A DNA stretch of 64,000 nt from Empedobacter brevis_A (GTDB taxonomy: Bacteria; Bacteroidota; Bacteroidia; Flavobacteriales; Weeksellaceae). Location: NCBI RefSeq assembly GCF_965118635.1, contig NZ_CBCPHV010000011.1:1-64000 (forward strand). Reading direction: 5' to 3'. Below are positions 1-7,996 of this stretch, piece by piece. The translations under genes and the position numbers were made by a program. The notes beneath the pieces are model-generated. The model ran no database searches, was not told the DNA's origin, and was given only the letters and a program-made list of their open reading frames with translations. Position 1 is the first letter of the stretch; every line of letters begins with the position of its first letter.

Positions 1-252
1 AAATCATTCTTTAAAAATAATAATGTTAATTTTGGGTGGTTAGCAAAAGAACCTGGTTATAAATCTCTATTTACCAAAGGAATTGAAGCTTGTCAATATT
101 TTCCAAATTCTAATCCTATTTTTCAAGTTTATAACCAGCAATTTAGATATAACTTAGGTATTAATAAAAATAACACTCTTAATATTGAAACTATTGGTAT
201 TGGAAATAAAAAGAAACCATTTGATAAAATAATTGAATGGGCAAAAAAATAG
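1..252 (+). CDS. C-terminal fragment of an unrecognised protein
   Basis: An open frame runs from the first base to TAG at 250-252 and gives the last 83 residues of a protein that starts outside the window. The tail is rich in Asn, Lys, Phe and Tyr and ends IIEWAKK. I recognise no family. It has the same strand and base composition as the restriction-modification genes downstream, so it may belong to the same defence island, but that is only inference from position. The 284 bp before the next gene hold only a weak hairpin. Confidence 0.6.
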   Translation, partial: KSFFKNNNVNFGWLAKEPGYKSLFTKGIEACQYFPNSNPIFQVYNQQFRYNLGINKNNTLNIETIGIGNKKKPFDKIIEWAKK

Positions 253-364
253 ATTTAATTAATATATAACTAAACTTTAAAATGAGATTATAATAGATTA
301 TTAATTCTAATAAAATTATAAAATCAACAAAATAAAAAGTGCTACATAAACTAAAACCAAGAAA

Positions 365-385
365 AGGAGAACTATTTATTCTCCT
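365..385 (+). terminator. Possible weak terminator hairpin
   Basis: AGGAGAA pairs with TTCTCCT around a 7-nt loop in the gap after the first gene. It is followed by a T-rich but not pure-T tract. It could end transcription of the upstream gene. Confidence 0.35.
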
Positions 386-536
386 ATTTGCATTAATATT
401 TTCGTTTGAAAAAAAATATTTACTTAATTATATTTATAAATTGTTTTACATGTATTTTTTATATAAAAATGATATTTTTCTTTACTTAAAAAATTTAAGA
501 AACAAGTGTATATTAGAACTTAAAAATAAACAATAA

Positions 537-1475
537 ATGGATAAAAGAAAAAGTAGAACTAAAGCAATTAAATTACGTCCTGATTTTTTTTCTTTAGATA
601 TTCATAAATCAATGTTTATTAATGATTTAATGATAACATTGCCTAAGTATTATGTAAAAACTTGGGGTAATGAAGTTATTGATAGTCATAATGCAGAAAA
701 TAAAAATTGGAAAACAGAAATAAAATATTATTCTCCTAAAGACCAAGGAAATGATTTATATAAGTTTAAAGCAACATTATCATTATCTTTTTCAAAAGGT
801 AGGGATAAGATGAGTAATTATCGTTTGAAATGGGATAAATTATTTTCATCACAACTTGCAAAAGATTATCCTAAAAGTTTTGTTCGTTCTCTTGAGTTTC
901 ATCTAGGGGATGAGGAATATAAAGAGATTGGGTTCAGTGAATTTGATATAGGTGGTTTTAAAGAGCAATTACAAATTAAAATTATATGGAAAAATAATTC
1001 ACCTAGTATTGTAATTCAAGAGTATTTTAAAGTAAAAGCTGAATCACAGATTTTCCCCAATATATTTAAAGAATTAAGTTCTTATTTGATAGCGGATTAT
1101 CTACTTAGTAATGATACCGAAATTGAAAGACGTATACAAGTAAGCAAATGGAAATCTAGAAAATTTATTTCTACAGAATTGGCAGAAAATAGTATCTATA
1201 TATTATTAAATCGTGCTACTAAGGAATTATACTTTGGTGAAACTAGTAAATCATTGGCTTCACGATATCCAATAAATAAAGACCATCATAATTTCAATGA
1301 GTGGAGTGAATATTGTGTAATAAAATTACCTACTGATACATCAAATCAAGTTCGTTTATTAATTGAACGCGTCTTAATTGCTACCGGAACAAGACTTTTT
1401 AAAAATAATTTTAATGAAGAAAATCCTATTTTTGATTTAGAGAATATTTTTAGTTTGATGAACAAAAAAAAATAG
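537..1475 (+). CDS. GIY-YIG endonuclease-like protein of the RM operon
   Basis: This 312-aa protein has a C-terminal GIY-YIG-like nuclease domain. Residues 219-221 (SIY) and 232-234 (YFG) form the two half-motifs, followed by Arg243 (SLASRY), Glu277 (LLIERV) and Asn290/291, in the order expected for GIY-YIG catalytic residues. The first ~210 residues match nothing I recognise and probably bind DNA. The gene lies about 50 bp upstream of a C5 cytosine methyltransferase on the same strand, as expected for a restriction enzyme or a modification-dependent nuclease. A Sau3AI-type nuclease sits in the same operon, so this may be a second, accessory nuclease. The family call rests on motif spacing only. 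Confidence 0.6.
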   Translation: MDKRKSRTKAIKLRPDFFSLDIHKSMFINDLMITLPKYYVKTWGNEVIDSHNAENKNWKTEIKYYSPKDQGNDLYKFKATLSLSFSKGRDKMSNYRLKWDKLFSSQLAKDYPKSFVRSLEFHLGDEEYKEIGFSEFDIGGFKEQLQIKIIWKNNSPSIVIQEYFKVKAESQIFPNIFKELSSYLIADYLLSNDTEIERRIQVSKWKSRKFISTELAENSIYILLNRATKELYFGETSKSLASRYPINKDHHNFNEWSEYCVIKLPTDTSNQVRLLIERVLIATGTRLFKNNFNEENPIFDLENIFSLMNKKK

Positions 1476-1504
1476 TTAAAGTCACCATTTGACGTTTAAG
1501 TTTG

Positions 1505-1512
1505 TATTTTTG
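1505..1512 (+). promoter_or_regulatory. Candidate TAnnTTTG promoter for the methyltransferase
   Basis: TATTTTTG is a perfect match to the Bacteroidota -7 element TAnnTTTG. It lies 17 nt before the ATG at 1529, so the leader would be very short. The nearest TTTG upstream is at 1488-1491, closer than the usual spacing, so the -33 box is weak. A separate methyltransferase promoter would let protection precede nuclease synthesis. Confidence 0.4.
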
Positions 1513-1528
1513 TCCCAGAATTTTAAAT

Positions 1529-2845
1529 ATGGAACAAATAAAAGTAGTTGAATTATTCGCGGGTGTAGGTGGTTTTAGATTAGGTCTTGAAGGTTGGAAT
1601 AACAAATCTTGTTGTTCAAATTATTCAGAGGAATTCAAAACACCTTATCAGATAGTTTGGAGTAACCAATGGGAGCCTTCAACTAAAATTCAACATGCTT
1701 CTATGGTTTATGAAAATCGATGGGGTAGTGAAAATCATAGTAACGAGAATATAGAAGAAGTCGTTAAAGACTGTTCTGTGATACCCGACCATGATATGTT
1801 AGTTGGTGGATTTCCTTGTCAGGATTATTCTGTTGCAACTACACTTAAAAATTCAAAAGGACTATTGGGGAAAAAAGGTGTTTTATGGTGGTCTATCCAT
1901 AAAATATTATCGGATAAAAAACAAAAACCAAAATATTTGTTTTTAGAAAATGTAGACCGTTTACTAAATTCTCCTTCTAAACAAAGAGGACGTGATTTTG
2001 CAATTATCTTACAAAGTTTAAATGAATTAGGATATATCGTGGAGTGGCGTGTTATAAATGCTGCTGAATATGGTTTTCCACAACGTAGAAGAAGAACGTT
2101 TATTTTAGCATATCATAAGGATGCTCCTATTTATGATACCATCAAAAAAGAAATTCCATCTAATTGGATTTTAGAAAATGGTACTATAGCTGAAGCTTTT
2201 CCTGTTACAAATGCTTTGAAGTTGACTCCTTCTATCTTTAGCTTAGAAGATGATATTGTCAAAATTTCAGAGAATTTTAATTTAAATGGAAAGAAAACTC
2301 CATTTGAGAATGCAGGTATTATGATTGATGGAGAAGTAACCTCAATCAAAACATTACCTAATTACGATGGAGAATATACCACTTTGAAGGATATTTTAAT
2401 TGATGTAGAGGAAGTAAATCAAGAGTATTTTATCGATGCAAATGATTTTCCTAAATGGGAATATTTAAAGGGAGCTAAAAAAGAGATTCGTAAAAATGCT
2501 GAGGGGTACGAATACAATTATAGTGAAGGAGGGATGATTTTTCCTGATGCTTTAGATAATGCTTCTCGTACAATTATTACAGGAGAAGGAGGGAAATCTG
2601 CTTCGAGATTCAAACATGTTGTTTCTACTTCAAAAGGATTAAGAAGATTAACACCTGTAGAGTTAGAACGTTTAAATATGTTTCCTGATCATCATACGGA
2701 ACTAAATAATATAACAGATACTAAACGAGCTTTTTTTATGGGAAATGCTTTAGTTGTCGGTGTTATAGAAAAAATAGGGACTACTCTTATTAATAAAATT
2801 ACTATTAATTCAGAAATTCTAAAAAATGCAATACACAAAAACTGA
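1529..2845 (+). CDS. DNA (cytosine-5-)-methyltransferase
   Basis: This 438-aa C5 cytosine methyltransferase transfers a methyl group from S-adenosylmethionine to cytosine in the recognition site. Motif I is ELFAGVGGFRLGL (8-20), motif IV is GGFPCQ with catalytic Cys97, motif VI is ENV (140-142), motif VIII is QRRRR (185-189), and motifs IX/X are near the C terminus (LTPVELERLNMFP and FMGNALVVGV). I chose ATG 1529 because motif I then begins at the usual distance from the N terminus; a TTG at 1502 would add nine residues overlapping the likely promoter. With the Sau3AI-like nuclease downstream, the expected target is the C of GATC, which is an inference. It overlaps the next gene by 20 bp. Confidence 0.92.
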   Translation: MEQIKVVELFAGVGGFRLGLEGWNNKSCCSNYSEEFKTPYQIVWSNQWEPSTKIQHASMVYENRWGSENHSNENIEEVVKDCSVIPDHDMLVGGFPCQDYSVATTLKNSKGLLGKKGVLWWSIHKILSDKKQKPKYLFLENVDRLLNSPSKQRGRDFAIILQSLNELGYIVEWRVINAAEYGFPQRRRRTFILAYHKDAPIYDTIKKEIPSNWILENGTIAEAFPVTNALKLTPSIFSLEDDIVKISENFNLNGKKTPFENAGIMIDGEVTSIKTLPNYDGEYTTLKDILIDVEEVNQEYFIDANDFPKWEYLKGAKKEIRKNAEGYEYNYSEGGMIFPDALDNASRTIITGEGGKSASRFKHVVSTSKGLRRLTPVELERLNMFPDHHTELNNITDTKRAFFMGNALVVGVIEKIGTTLINKITINSEILKNAIHKN

Positions 2846-4004
2846 TGAAGTCAGAGCTATTTGGTATAATGGCAAATTAGAACCTTTTGACGTTGTTCAA
2901 ATACCGTTAAGTAAATTAATTTATAATAAGTATAACGGACGAATCAAAAGTGCTGTTTTATCTTATGAATCTTTACGTGGAGATTTAGACCCTACAAATC
3001 AAGACGATAGAAGAATAATAGAAAATTATCTTTTTGAGTCTGCAGAAAATAGAAATGAAAAAACAATCCAAAGCTTAAAAGACTATGGCCAACAGGAAAT
3101 TGGTATAGTTACAAATGATTTAATTATTATTGATGGAAATAGAAGGGCATCATTATTAAGTAAATTACATCGAGAAGGAAATCCTGTCGATTATTTTAAG
3201 GCAATTGTTTTACCAGATAATTTAAATCAAAACAAACTAGAAATTATAAAGCTTGAAACAAATTATCAAATGGGGGTTGATAATAAAGTTGAATATAAGC
3301 CTATTGAAAAATATCTTAGATGCAAAGAACTTATTGAACCTCCTCATAATATTTCTATTGAGGAAATAGCGAGATTGATGGGGGAAAAAAAATATCGTAT
3401 CAATCAATGGTTAGATATTCTATCTTTAATGGAAGAGTACTTAGATTACCTAGATAGTCCAAATGTTTACACAAGGCTAGATAAAAAAGAAGGACATTTT
3501 GTAGATTTAAGCCGTTATTTGAATCAATATCAAGAAACTGATGAGTTAAAAGAAGTTTATTTTGATTTCATTAGAATAGGATTACCAGTGCAAAGAGCAC
3601 GTGTTCTAGGAAATCCTAAAGACAATCAAAGTTTATATTCAAATAGTGATTTATGGACTCCTTTTTATGCAGAGCATAAGATTATAAAAGATACATTGTG
3701 TGAAAAAACTTTTAGTACATTTAAAGAAGAAAGACCTGAAATGTCTAATGAAGAGATTTTTGGTACTTTAGACAACCACTTTTCGGAAAAATTAAAAGCT
3801 AAATTAGTTAATAATTTAGTTCAAGGCGAGATTGCAATTAAGGAACTAAAGATTAAAAATAATATTAAAAGTGAATTACAAAAAATATACAAATATTTAG
3901 TTAATCTTGATGTTATAAGCATAAATGTTCTAGAAAAGATAGATGTAAAAAACTTACTTAACCAAATTATATCTGAGTCAGATACTAAAGCAAAGAAACT
4001 TTAA
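2826..4004 (+). CDS. ParB/Srx-like domain protein in the RM operon
   Basis: This 392-aa protein has a ParB-like N-terminal fold signature: NDLIIIDGNRRASLLSKL around residues 97-114, with the DGNRR core at 103-107. A helix-turn-helix-like stretch (SIEEIARLMGEKKYRINQWL) follows at about 175-195. ParB/sulfiredoxin-fold proteins bind or cleave nucleotides, and some travel with restriction or phage-defence genes instead of acting in chromosome partition. The gene overlaps the methyltransferase by 20 bp and abuts the hydrolase with no gap, so it is co-translated with the RM genes. There is no parA partner. Its exact role is not visible from sequence. Confidence 0.65.
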   Translation: MQYTKTDEVRAIWYNGKLEPFDVVQIPLSKLIYNKYNGRIKSAVLSYESLRGDLDPTNQDDRRIIENYLFESAENRNEKTIQSLKDYGQQEIGIVTNDLIIIDGNRRASLLSKLHREGNPVDYFKAIVLPDNLNQNKLEIIKLETNYQMGVDNKVEYKPIEKYLRCKELIEPPHNISIEEIARLMGEKKYRINQWLDILSLMEEYLDYLDSPNVYTRLDKKEGHFVDLSRYLNQYQETDELKEVYFDFIRIGLPVQRARVLGNPKDNQSLYSNSDLWTPFYAEHKIIKDTLCEKTFSTFKEERPEMSNEEIFGTLDNHFSEKLKAKLVNNLVQGEIAIKELKIKNNIKSELQKIYKYLVNLDVISINVLEKIDVKNLLNQIISESDTKAKKL

Positions 4005-4889
4005 ATGATAACACATATTAAAAATCCGAACTCGGATAAATGTATTGTGTTTATTCATGGTTTAGGAGGTGGATCGCATACTTTTCAAAAGTTTTCCATT
4101 TATCTTGATTCTAAATGGAATTTAAATTATGGTGTTTTGTTAAGAATATTTAAATATTATAGAAAGATGTTTTATTATGAAGCTCCTTCATGGATGCCTA
4201 ACATGATTATAAATATATTTGGTTACCTAACTTTTCCAGTAAAAGCTTTATGGTCAAAGAGAAATTCTTATAATGTTGACTTATTAAAACAATATATAAA
4301 TGATAATTGTGCTGATACTAATAACATTATTTTAGTAGCACATAGTATGGGAGGACTAATTGCAAGGCAATATTTGGTTGACTGTAAAAAGAATGGAATA
4401 GATATTAGGAGAATTAGGATGTTATGCACATTTGCAACTCCTCATAACGGATCACATATAGCAAAGTATGCTTCTTATATAGTACACATTCCTATATTTA
4501 AAAATATCTATGTTTTTTTTAGTAATATTTTTAAATATAGAATTTCACCTCAAATAGGTGATTTGTCTAACTTAAATGATTTTATTATTACACTTAATAA
4601 GGATTGGAGTAAATTTAATGTTGGTAAAGATTTACAATTTGTAAGAATTTGTGGGACAAAAGATAGATTAGTTAAAATCAATAGCTCTAATCACAATAAT
4701 GATGATTTGGAAAATGTTTATTATTTTAATTATGGTCATACTGGATTAATCTCCCCTTTAATAACAGATGAAAATTTTGAACCAATAGATAAGTTCTTGG
4801 AAAGATTATTATTTCTTGAAGATAATGAAGAATTTTTTGAAGAATTGGAAGAAGAAATCGATTATGATGGAACTGACGATAATTTTTAG
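4005..4889 (+). CDS. Alpha/beta hydrolase (PGAP1/DUF676-like lipase)
   Basis: This 294-aa serine hydrolase has the oxyanion motif FIHGLGGG (17-24), a nucleophile elbow AHSMGG with Ser114, the TPHNGS segment (145-150) typical of lipase/PGAP1-like proteins, a likely acid Asp220 (GTKDRL) and a likely His245 (NYGHTG). No signal peptide is visible, so it should act in the cytoplasm or at the inner leaflet. It starts on the base after the ParB-like stop codon and lies 15 bp before the Sau3AI-like gene. A lipase embedded in an RM operon could be a membrane-damaging effector, which is inference. The acidic C terminus (E/D-rich, 272-294) is unusual. Confidence 0.75.
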   Translation: MITHIKNPNSDKCIVFIHGLGGGSHTFQKFSIYLDSKWNLNYGVLLRIFKYYRKMFYYEAPSWMPNMIINIFGYLTFPVKALWSKRNSYNVDLLKQYINDNCADTNNIILVAHSMGGLIARQYLVDCKKNGIDIRRIRMLCTFATPHNGSHIAKYASYIVHIPIFKNIYVFFSNIFKYRISPQIGDLSNLNDFIITLNKDWSKFNVGKDLQFVRICGTKDRLVKINSSNHNNDDLENVYYFNYGHTGLISPLITDENFEPIDKFLERLLFLEDNEEFFEELEEEIDYDGTDDNF

Positions 4890-4904
4890 TAAAATCTGTT
4901 AAAA

Positions 4905-6332
4905 ATGAATTTAGAATATAATCCAGAGGATAAAAACTCAATTATTGAGTACGCAAAAATTTTAAAAGGAAAATCATTAAGGGAAGTTTGCGATGTTGAT
5001 TCAATTAGAAATGACCGTACAGGTAAAGGACATTTTGGTCAGATATTAGAAGAGTTTTATTTTCATTATAAACCAAATTCTGATGCTGAACCGGACTTCC
5101 CAATTGCTAAACTAGAGTTAAAATCTTCACCATTAAAACAACTTAAGAATAAAGATTACCGCTCAAAAGAACGATTGGTCTTAAATATTATCAACTATTT
5201 AAATGTTGTTAATCAGGATTTTGAAAATAGTGACTTTATTAAAAAGAATGCAAATATTCTCTTGATATTCTATTTACATCAGTCTGGTTTCGATATTTTG
5301 GATTATGTTATAAAATTGGTTGATGAATGGAGTTTTCCGTTAACTGATTTAGAAATTATAAAGAAAGATTGGGAAACGATAAATAAGAAAATAGCTGATG
5401 GCAAAGCACATGAACTTTCTGAAGGAGATACCTTCTACCTTGGGGCTTGTACAAAAGGAGCAAATGCTTCTTCAGTAAGAAAGCAACCGTTTTCAGAAAT
5501 TCCTGCAAAACAAAGAGCATATTCTTTTAAGCAAGGTTATGTAAATCATATAATTGCATCAATAGCTGGAGAAACAAAAGAAGTATATGGGAAATTAATT
5601 AAATCTGTTGAAGAAGTTAAGAAAAAAACAATTGAAGAGATTGTAATTGATAAATTTAAATTATACTATGGGAAAAGCGTGGAAGAAATTTCAGAAAAAA
5701 CAGGGGTTTTATTGAACTTTAATGATCAAAAGAATTTCTACTCAAAAGTAACTCATGCAATTTTAAATATAGAATTAGATAAAGAAATTGAAGAATTCCA
5801 AAAAGCGGATATAGAAGTTAAAGCGATAAGAGTAGAGACGAATAATAATATTATTCAATCTATTTCTTTTCCGGCTTTTGAATTTGAACAAATATATAGA
5901 GAAAGTTGGATTACAAGTGAAATAAAAGAAATAGTAGAAAAGAAATTTTTGTTCATTTTTTTTAAGTTTAATGGAAGCGAGTATATACTTGAGAAAGTTA
6001 AGTTTTGGAATATGCCACTAATAGACAGAAATGAAGTTAGAAAGGTTTGGCTTAAAACAAAAAAAGTAATACAAGAAGGGAATATTTTTAAGGGCTATGC
6101 AACAGATAAATTTGGAAATGTTAGAGTTTCAGTAAAAGGTAACTTTATAAAATTGAATAATCTTCCTAAGATGAGTGAAAACTTTGTATGCCATGTTAGG
6201 CCTCATGGAAGTGATTCAACAGAAACATATCCATTACCTATAGAAGATAAAAAACTGAAAGTTAAAGAATATTCCAAACAGTGCTTTTGGTTTAAAAACA
6301 CATATGTAAGAGATGAAATATATTTAAAATAA
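4905..6332 (+). CDS. Sau3AI/MutH-family type II restriction endonuclease
   Basis: This 475-aa protein closely follows the Sau3AI pattern: GKGHFGQILEEFYF, then PNSDAEPDFP, ELKSSPL and KERLVLNIINYL. Glu50, Asp64, Glu71 and Lys73 have the same spacing as the MutH catalytic residues Glu56, Asp70, Glu77 and Lys79. Length is near that of Sau3AI (about 490 aa), where the second half is a non-catalytic MutH-like domain. Family members cut at GATC, and cytosine methylation blocks them, which fits the C5 methyltransferase in this operon. Specificity is inferred from family. It is the last gene of the plus-strand operon. Confidence 0.88.
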   Translation: MNLEYNPEDKNSIIEYAKILKGKSLREVCDVDSIRNDRTGKGHFGQILEEFYFHYKPNSDAEPDFPIAKLELKSSPLKQLKNKDYRSKERLVLNIINYLNVVNQDFENSDFIKKNANILLIFYLHQSGFDILDYVIKLVDEWSFPLTDLEIIKKDWETINKKIADGKAHELSEGDTFYLGACTKGANASSVRKQPFSEIPAKQRAYSFKQGYVNHIIASIAGETKEVYGKLIKSVEEVKKKTIEEIVIDKFKLYYGKSVEEISEKTGVLLNFNDQKNFYSKVTHAILNIELDKEIEEFQKADIEVKAIRVETNNNIIQSISFPAFEFEQIYRESWITSEIKEIVEKKFLFIFFKFNGSEYILEKVKFWNMPLIDRNEVRKVWLKTKKVIQEGNIFKGYATDKFGNVRVSVKGNFIKLNNLPKMSENFVCHVRPHGSDSTETYPLPIEDKKLKVKEYSKQCFWFKNTYVRDEIYLK

Positions 6333-6356
6333 CCAATTTAAATCAAATCTGAAACT

Positions 6357-6812
6357 ATGAGATTAATTTTACCTCGTTTAATTAGAGAAGAAAAAACTTG
6401 AAATTTAACAAAAAAATATTGTTATAAATCTGATCTGTAAGGAAGTTGAAAAAAATTTTGAAATTGTTTCTTTTCAGAGAGGTAAGGTTATTTTAAAGGA
6501 TTCAGACGGAACTGAATTTTATATTACAACCTCTAAAAATGATATACCTGATAATCAAAATTTCGTTTTGTTATCAAAGAGTTTTCTTAAAGATGATGTA
6601 GAAAGTGGAAATATTACATTTCTAAAATGGTTAAAACATCCAAATAATATTGAATATTTATCAAATGATATTGTAAATTCATGGAAAATGACTTTAATTT
6701 CAAGGAGGAGGATGTAGAAAACGAATTAATTAGATTAAGAAAACCACAAATAGGTACAATACATTCAATTTTAGGTCATTTAGCAAATGCTAATGAAATT
6801 GCAACGGTGGTT
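6357..6812 (+). pseudogene. Frameshifted N-terminal remnant of a DEAD/DEAH-type helicase
   Basis: Three plus-strand frames join into one degraded protein: an ATG at 6357 stops at 6399, a second frame runs about 6409-6717, and a third resumes at about 6690. The third frame reads RLRKPQIGTIHSILGHLA then ATVV, the segment that in superfamily 2 helicases leads directly into the MPTGTGKTE Walker A motif. Here similarity stops at about 6812, exactly where the intergenic repeat of the neighbouring cassette array begins. The rest of the helicase is not found at the other end of the array. It appears to be a dead gene truncated by the event that placed the minus-strand defence genes here. Confidence 0.6.
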
Positions 6813-6865
6813 TTATACGTAAAATTGGAGCTGTGCAACAGTTAATCTTTTTAGCCGTAGTTTTT
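6813..6865 (-). repeat. Cassette-spacer repeat, partial copy A
   Basis: This is the gene-distal end of the spacer repeat found between the four following genes. It shares with copy B the aligned blocks TAAAATTGGAG, TTGTGCA-like and CGTAGTT before a T-rich tract. The promoter and terminator half is absent. It sits between the TIR gene stop and the helicase remnant, so it marks one edge of the array. Confidence 0.6.
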
Positions 6866-7732
6866 TTATCTGTTTTTTTCAACGCTTTTTACTTCATCTT
6901 CCCATATTTTTTCAAATATTCTTCCAAAATAGTAGATTTTATTTTTCCCATCACTTGGCCCTAATTTTTTTACTCGAACATGTCCTCTGAAATGTACTCG
7001 AGATTTTGGATCAAGCAAATCTAATATTGTTTCATATGGTTCATTATTAAGAAGATAAGCGTTTTGGTCTTTGAAATTATTTTCAGCAAAAAGCATTAAT
7101 AAAGTTGTTTTCATTAACTCATTTTGCCCTTTTTCAAGTTGTTTTTTAAATCTTTCTGTTGCCTTTTTGTTTCCAACAAAAACAATATTTGTTAGAACTG
7201 TAAATGGTTTTTTTTCGTCAATAGAGTATTCTACAACATCAATATTTAGTTCATAATTATCTCCACGGATTCCCCAATTTACAACATAGTCTGATAATGT
7301 TTCAGGAAGATTTAAGTCCGAAATTCTACCTAACTCATCATTATTCATTTGCGAAAGTGATTCCAAAATTGTAGAAAGACCATCGTCGAAAGAATTTCTG
7401 AAATCTGCATAAAATTTATCTCTTAAAAACAGTGGAATATCGCAGTCTTCAATTAAAATTGGAAGAACAACAACTCTTTTTTTCTCAAGTTCTAACATTA
7501 ATCCAGTATTAATTTCTCTTTTACACCAATCAGATGCAATTGAGCTTCTGGATAAGACTACCATAAGAAAAGATGCTTCAGTAATTGCATCTTGAATTTT
7601 ATTTGTTATTGAATCACCAACTTTCATTTCCCATCTATCTATGAAAACTCTAATTCTTTTTTCTACTAGATTTAATCCTAGTTTATCTACAAAATCTTTG
7701 TCATTATGGGAATAACTTATAAATATTGACAT
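6866..7732 (-). CDS. TIR-domain defence protein
   Basis: This 288-aa protein starts directly with a TIR domain: IFISYSHNDKDF (3-14), FIDRWEMKVGD (30-40), and SDWCKREI with the putative NADase Glu at 73. Bacterial TIR proteins hydrolyse NAD or make cyclic nucleotide signals once infection is sensed. The second half (about 130-288) has no family I can name and would be the sensor or oligomerisation part. It is a single gene, without the neighbours of Thoeris or CBASS, flanked by copies of the spacer repeat with their own promoter and terminator. I infer a stand-alone abortive-infection gene. Confidence 0.82.
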   Translation of the reverse strand: MSIFISYSHNDKDFVDKLGLNLVEKRIRVFIDRWEMKVGDSITNKIQDAITEASFLMVVLSRSSIASDWCKREINTGLMLELEKKRVVVLPILIEDCDIPLFLRDKFYADFRNSFDDGLSTILESLSQMNNDELGRISDLNLPETLSDYVVNWGIRGDNYELNIDVVEYSIDEKKPFTVLTNIVFVGNKKATERFKKQLEKGQNELMKTTLLMLFAENNFKDQNAYLLNNEPYETILDLLDPKSRVHFRGHVRVKKLGPSDGKNKIYYFGRIFEKIWEDEVKSVEKNR

Positions 7733-7834
7733 ATTGTGGTTCTAAAATTACGACTAACATTGTTTTTTTTTACGAAGTAAAATATGGTAAAGTTTCATCA
7801 AAAACACCTATACCTATTTTTCGTAATATTATTC

Positions 7835-7842
7835 CAAACATA
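7835..7842 (-). promoter_or_regulatory. TAnnTTTG promoter for the TIR gene
   Basis: The minus strand reads TATGTTTG, matching the Bacteroidota -7 consensus. The same element occurs at the same place in copies C (TATGTTTG) and E (TATATTTG), and with one mismatch in D. It would give a leader of about 95 nt before the TIR start codon. Confidence 0.5.
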
Positions 7843-7884
7843 CAATAACCATCTCACAATAAATTACGGTTTCACGTAAATACA

Positions 7885-7917
7885 TAAAACCTCCTTAAAA
7901 TTGCTTTTAAAGAGGTT
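7885..7917 (-). terminator. Terminator after the ATPase gene
   Basis: On the minus strand, AACCTCTTTAAAA pairs with TTTTAAGGAGGTT around a 4-nt loop and runs into TTTATG. The same hairpin occurs in copy C. Confidence 0.65.
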
Positions 7918-7996
7918 ATTATTTATACTATTTTGTATTTTTTGTATCTAAAATTGGAGTTGTGCATCCATTTACTGATGTTGTACGTAGTTGTTT

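Larger units (their letters stand above)
7743..7996 (-). repeat. Cassette-spacer repeat, copy B (full length)
   Basis: This ~250-bp spacer resembles copy C along its whole length. Read on the minus strand it runs from the ATPase stop to the TIR start. The order is an outer CTACGTACAACAT, a terminator, the conserved block TTATTGTGAGATGGTT, a TAnnTTTG promoter, a leader with ATGAAAC...CTTCGTAA, and the inner end GTTAGTCGTAAT. Outer and inner ends are imperfect inverted repeats, as in integron attC sites. Confidence 0.7.

Noticed and set aside
339..536. Short 65-codon frame before the GIY-YIG gene
   Set aside because: GTG start, Phe/Tyr/Lys-rich composition as expected from AT-rich non-coding DNA, crosses a hairpin, no family signal.
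2826..4004. Plasmid partition ParB
   Set aside because: No ParA, no centromere-like repeats, and the gene overlaps a methyltransferase gene.
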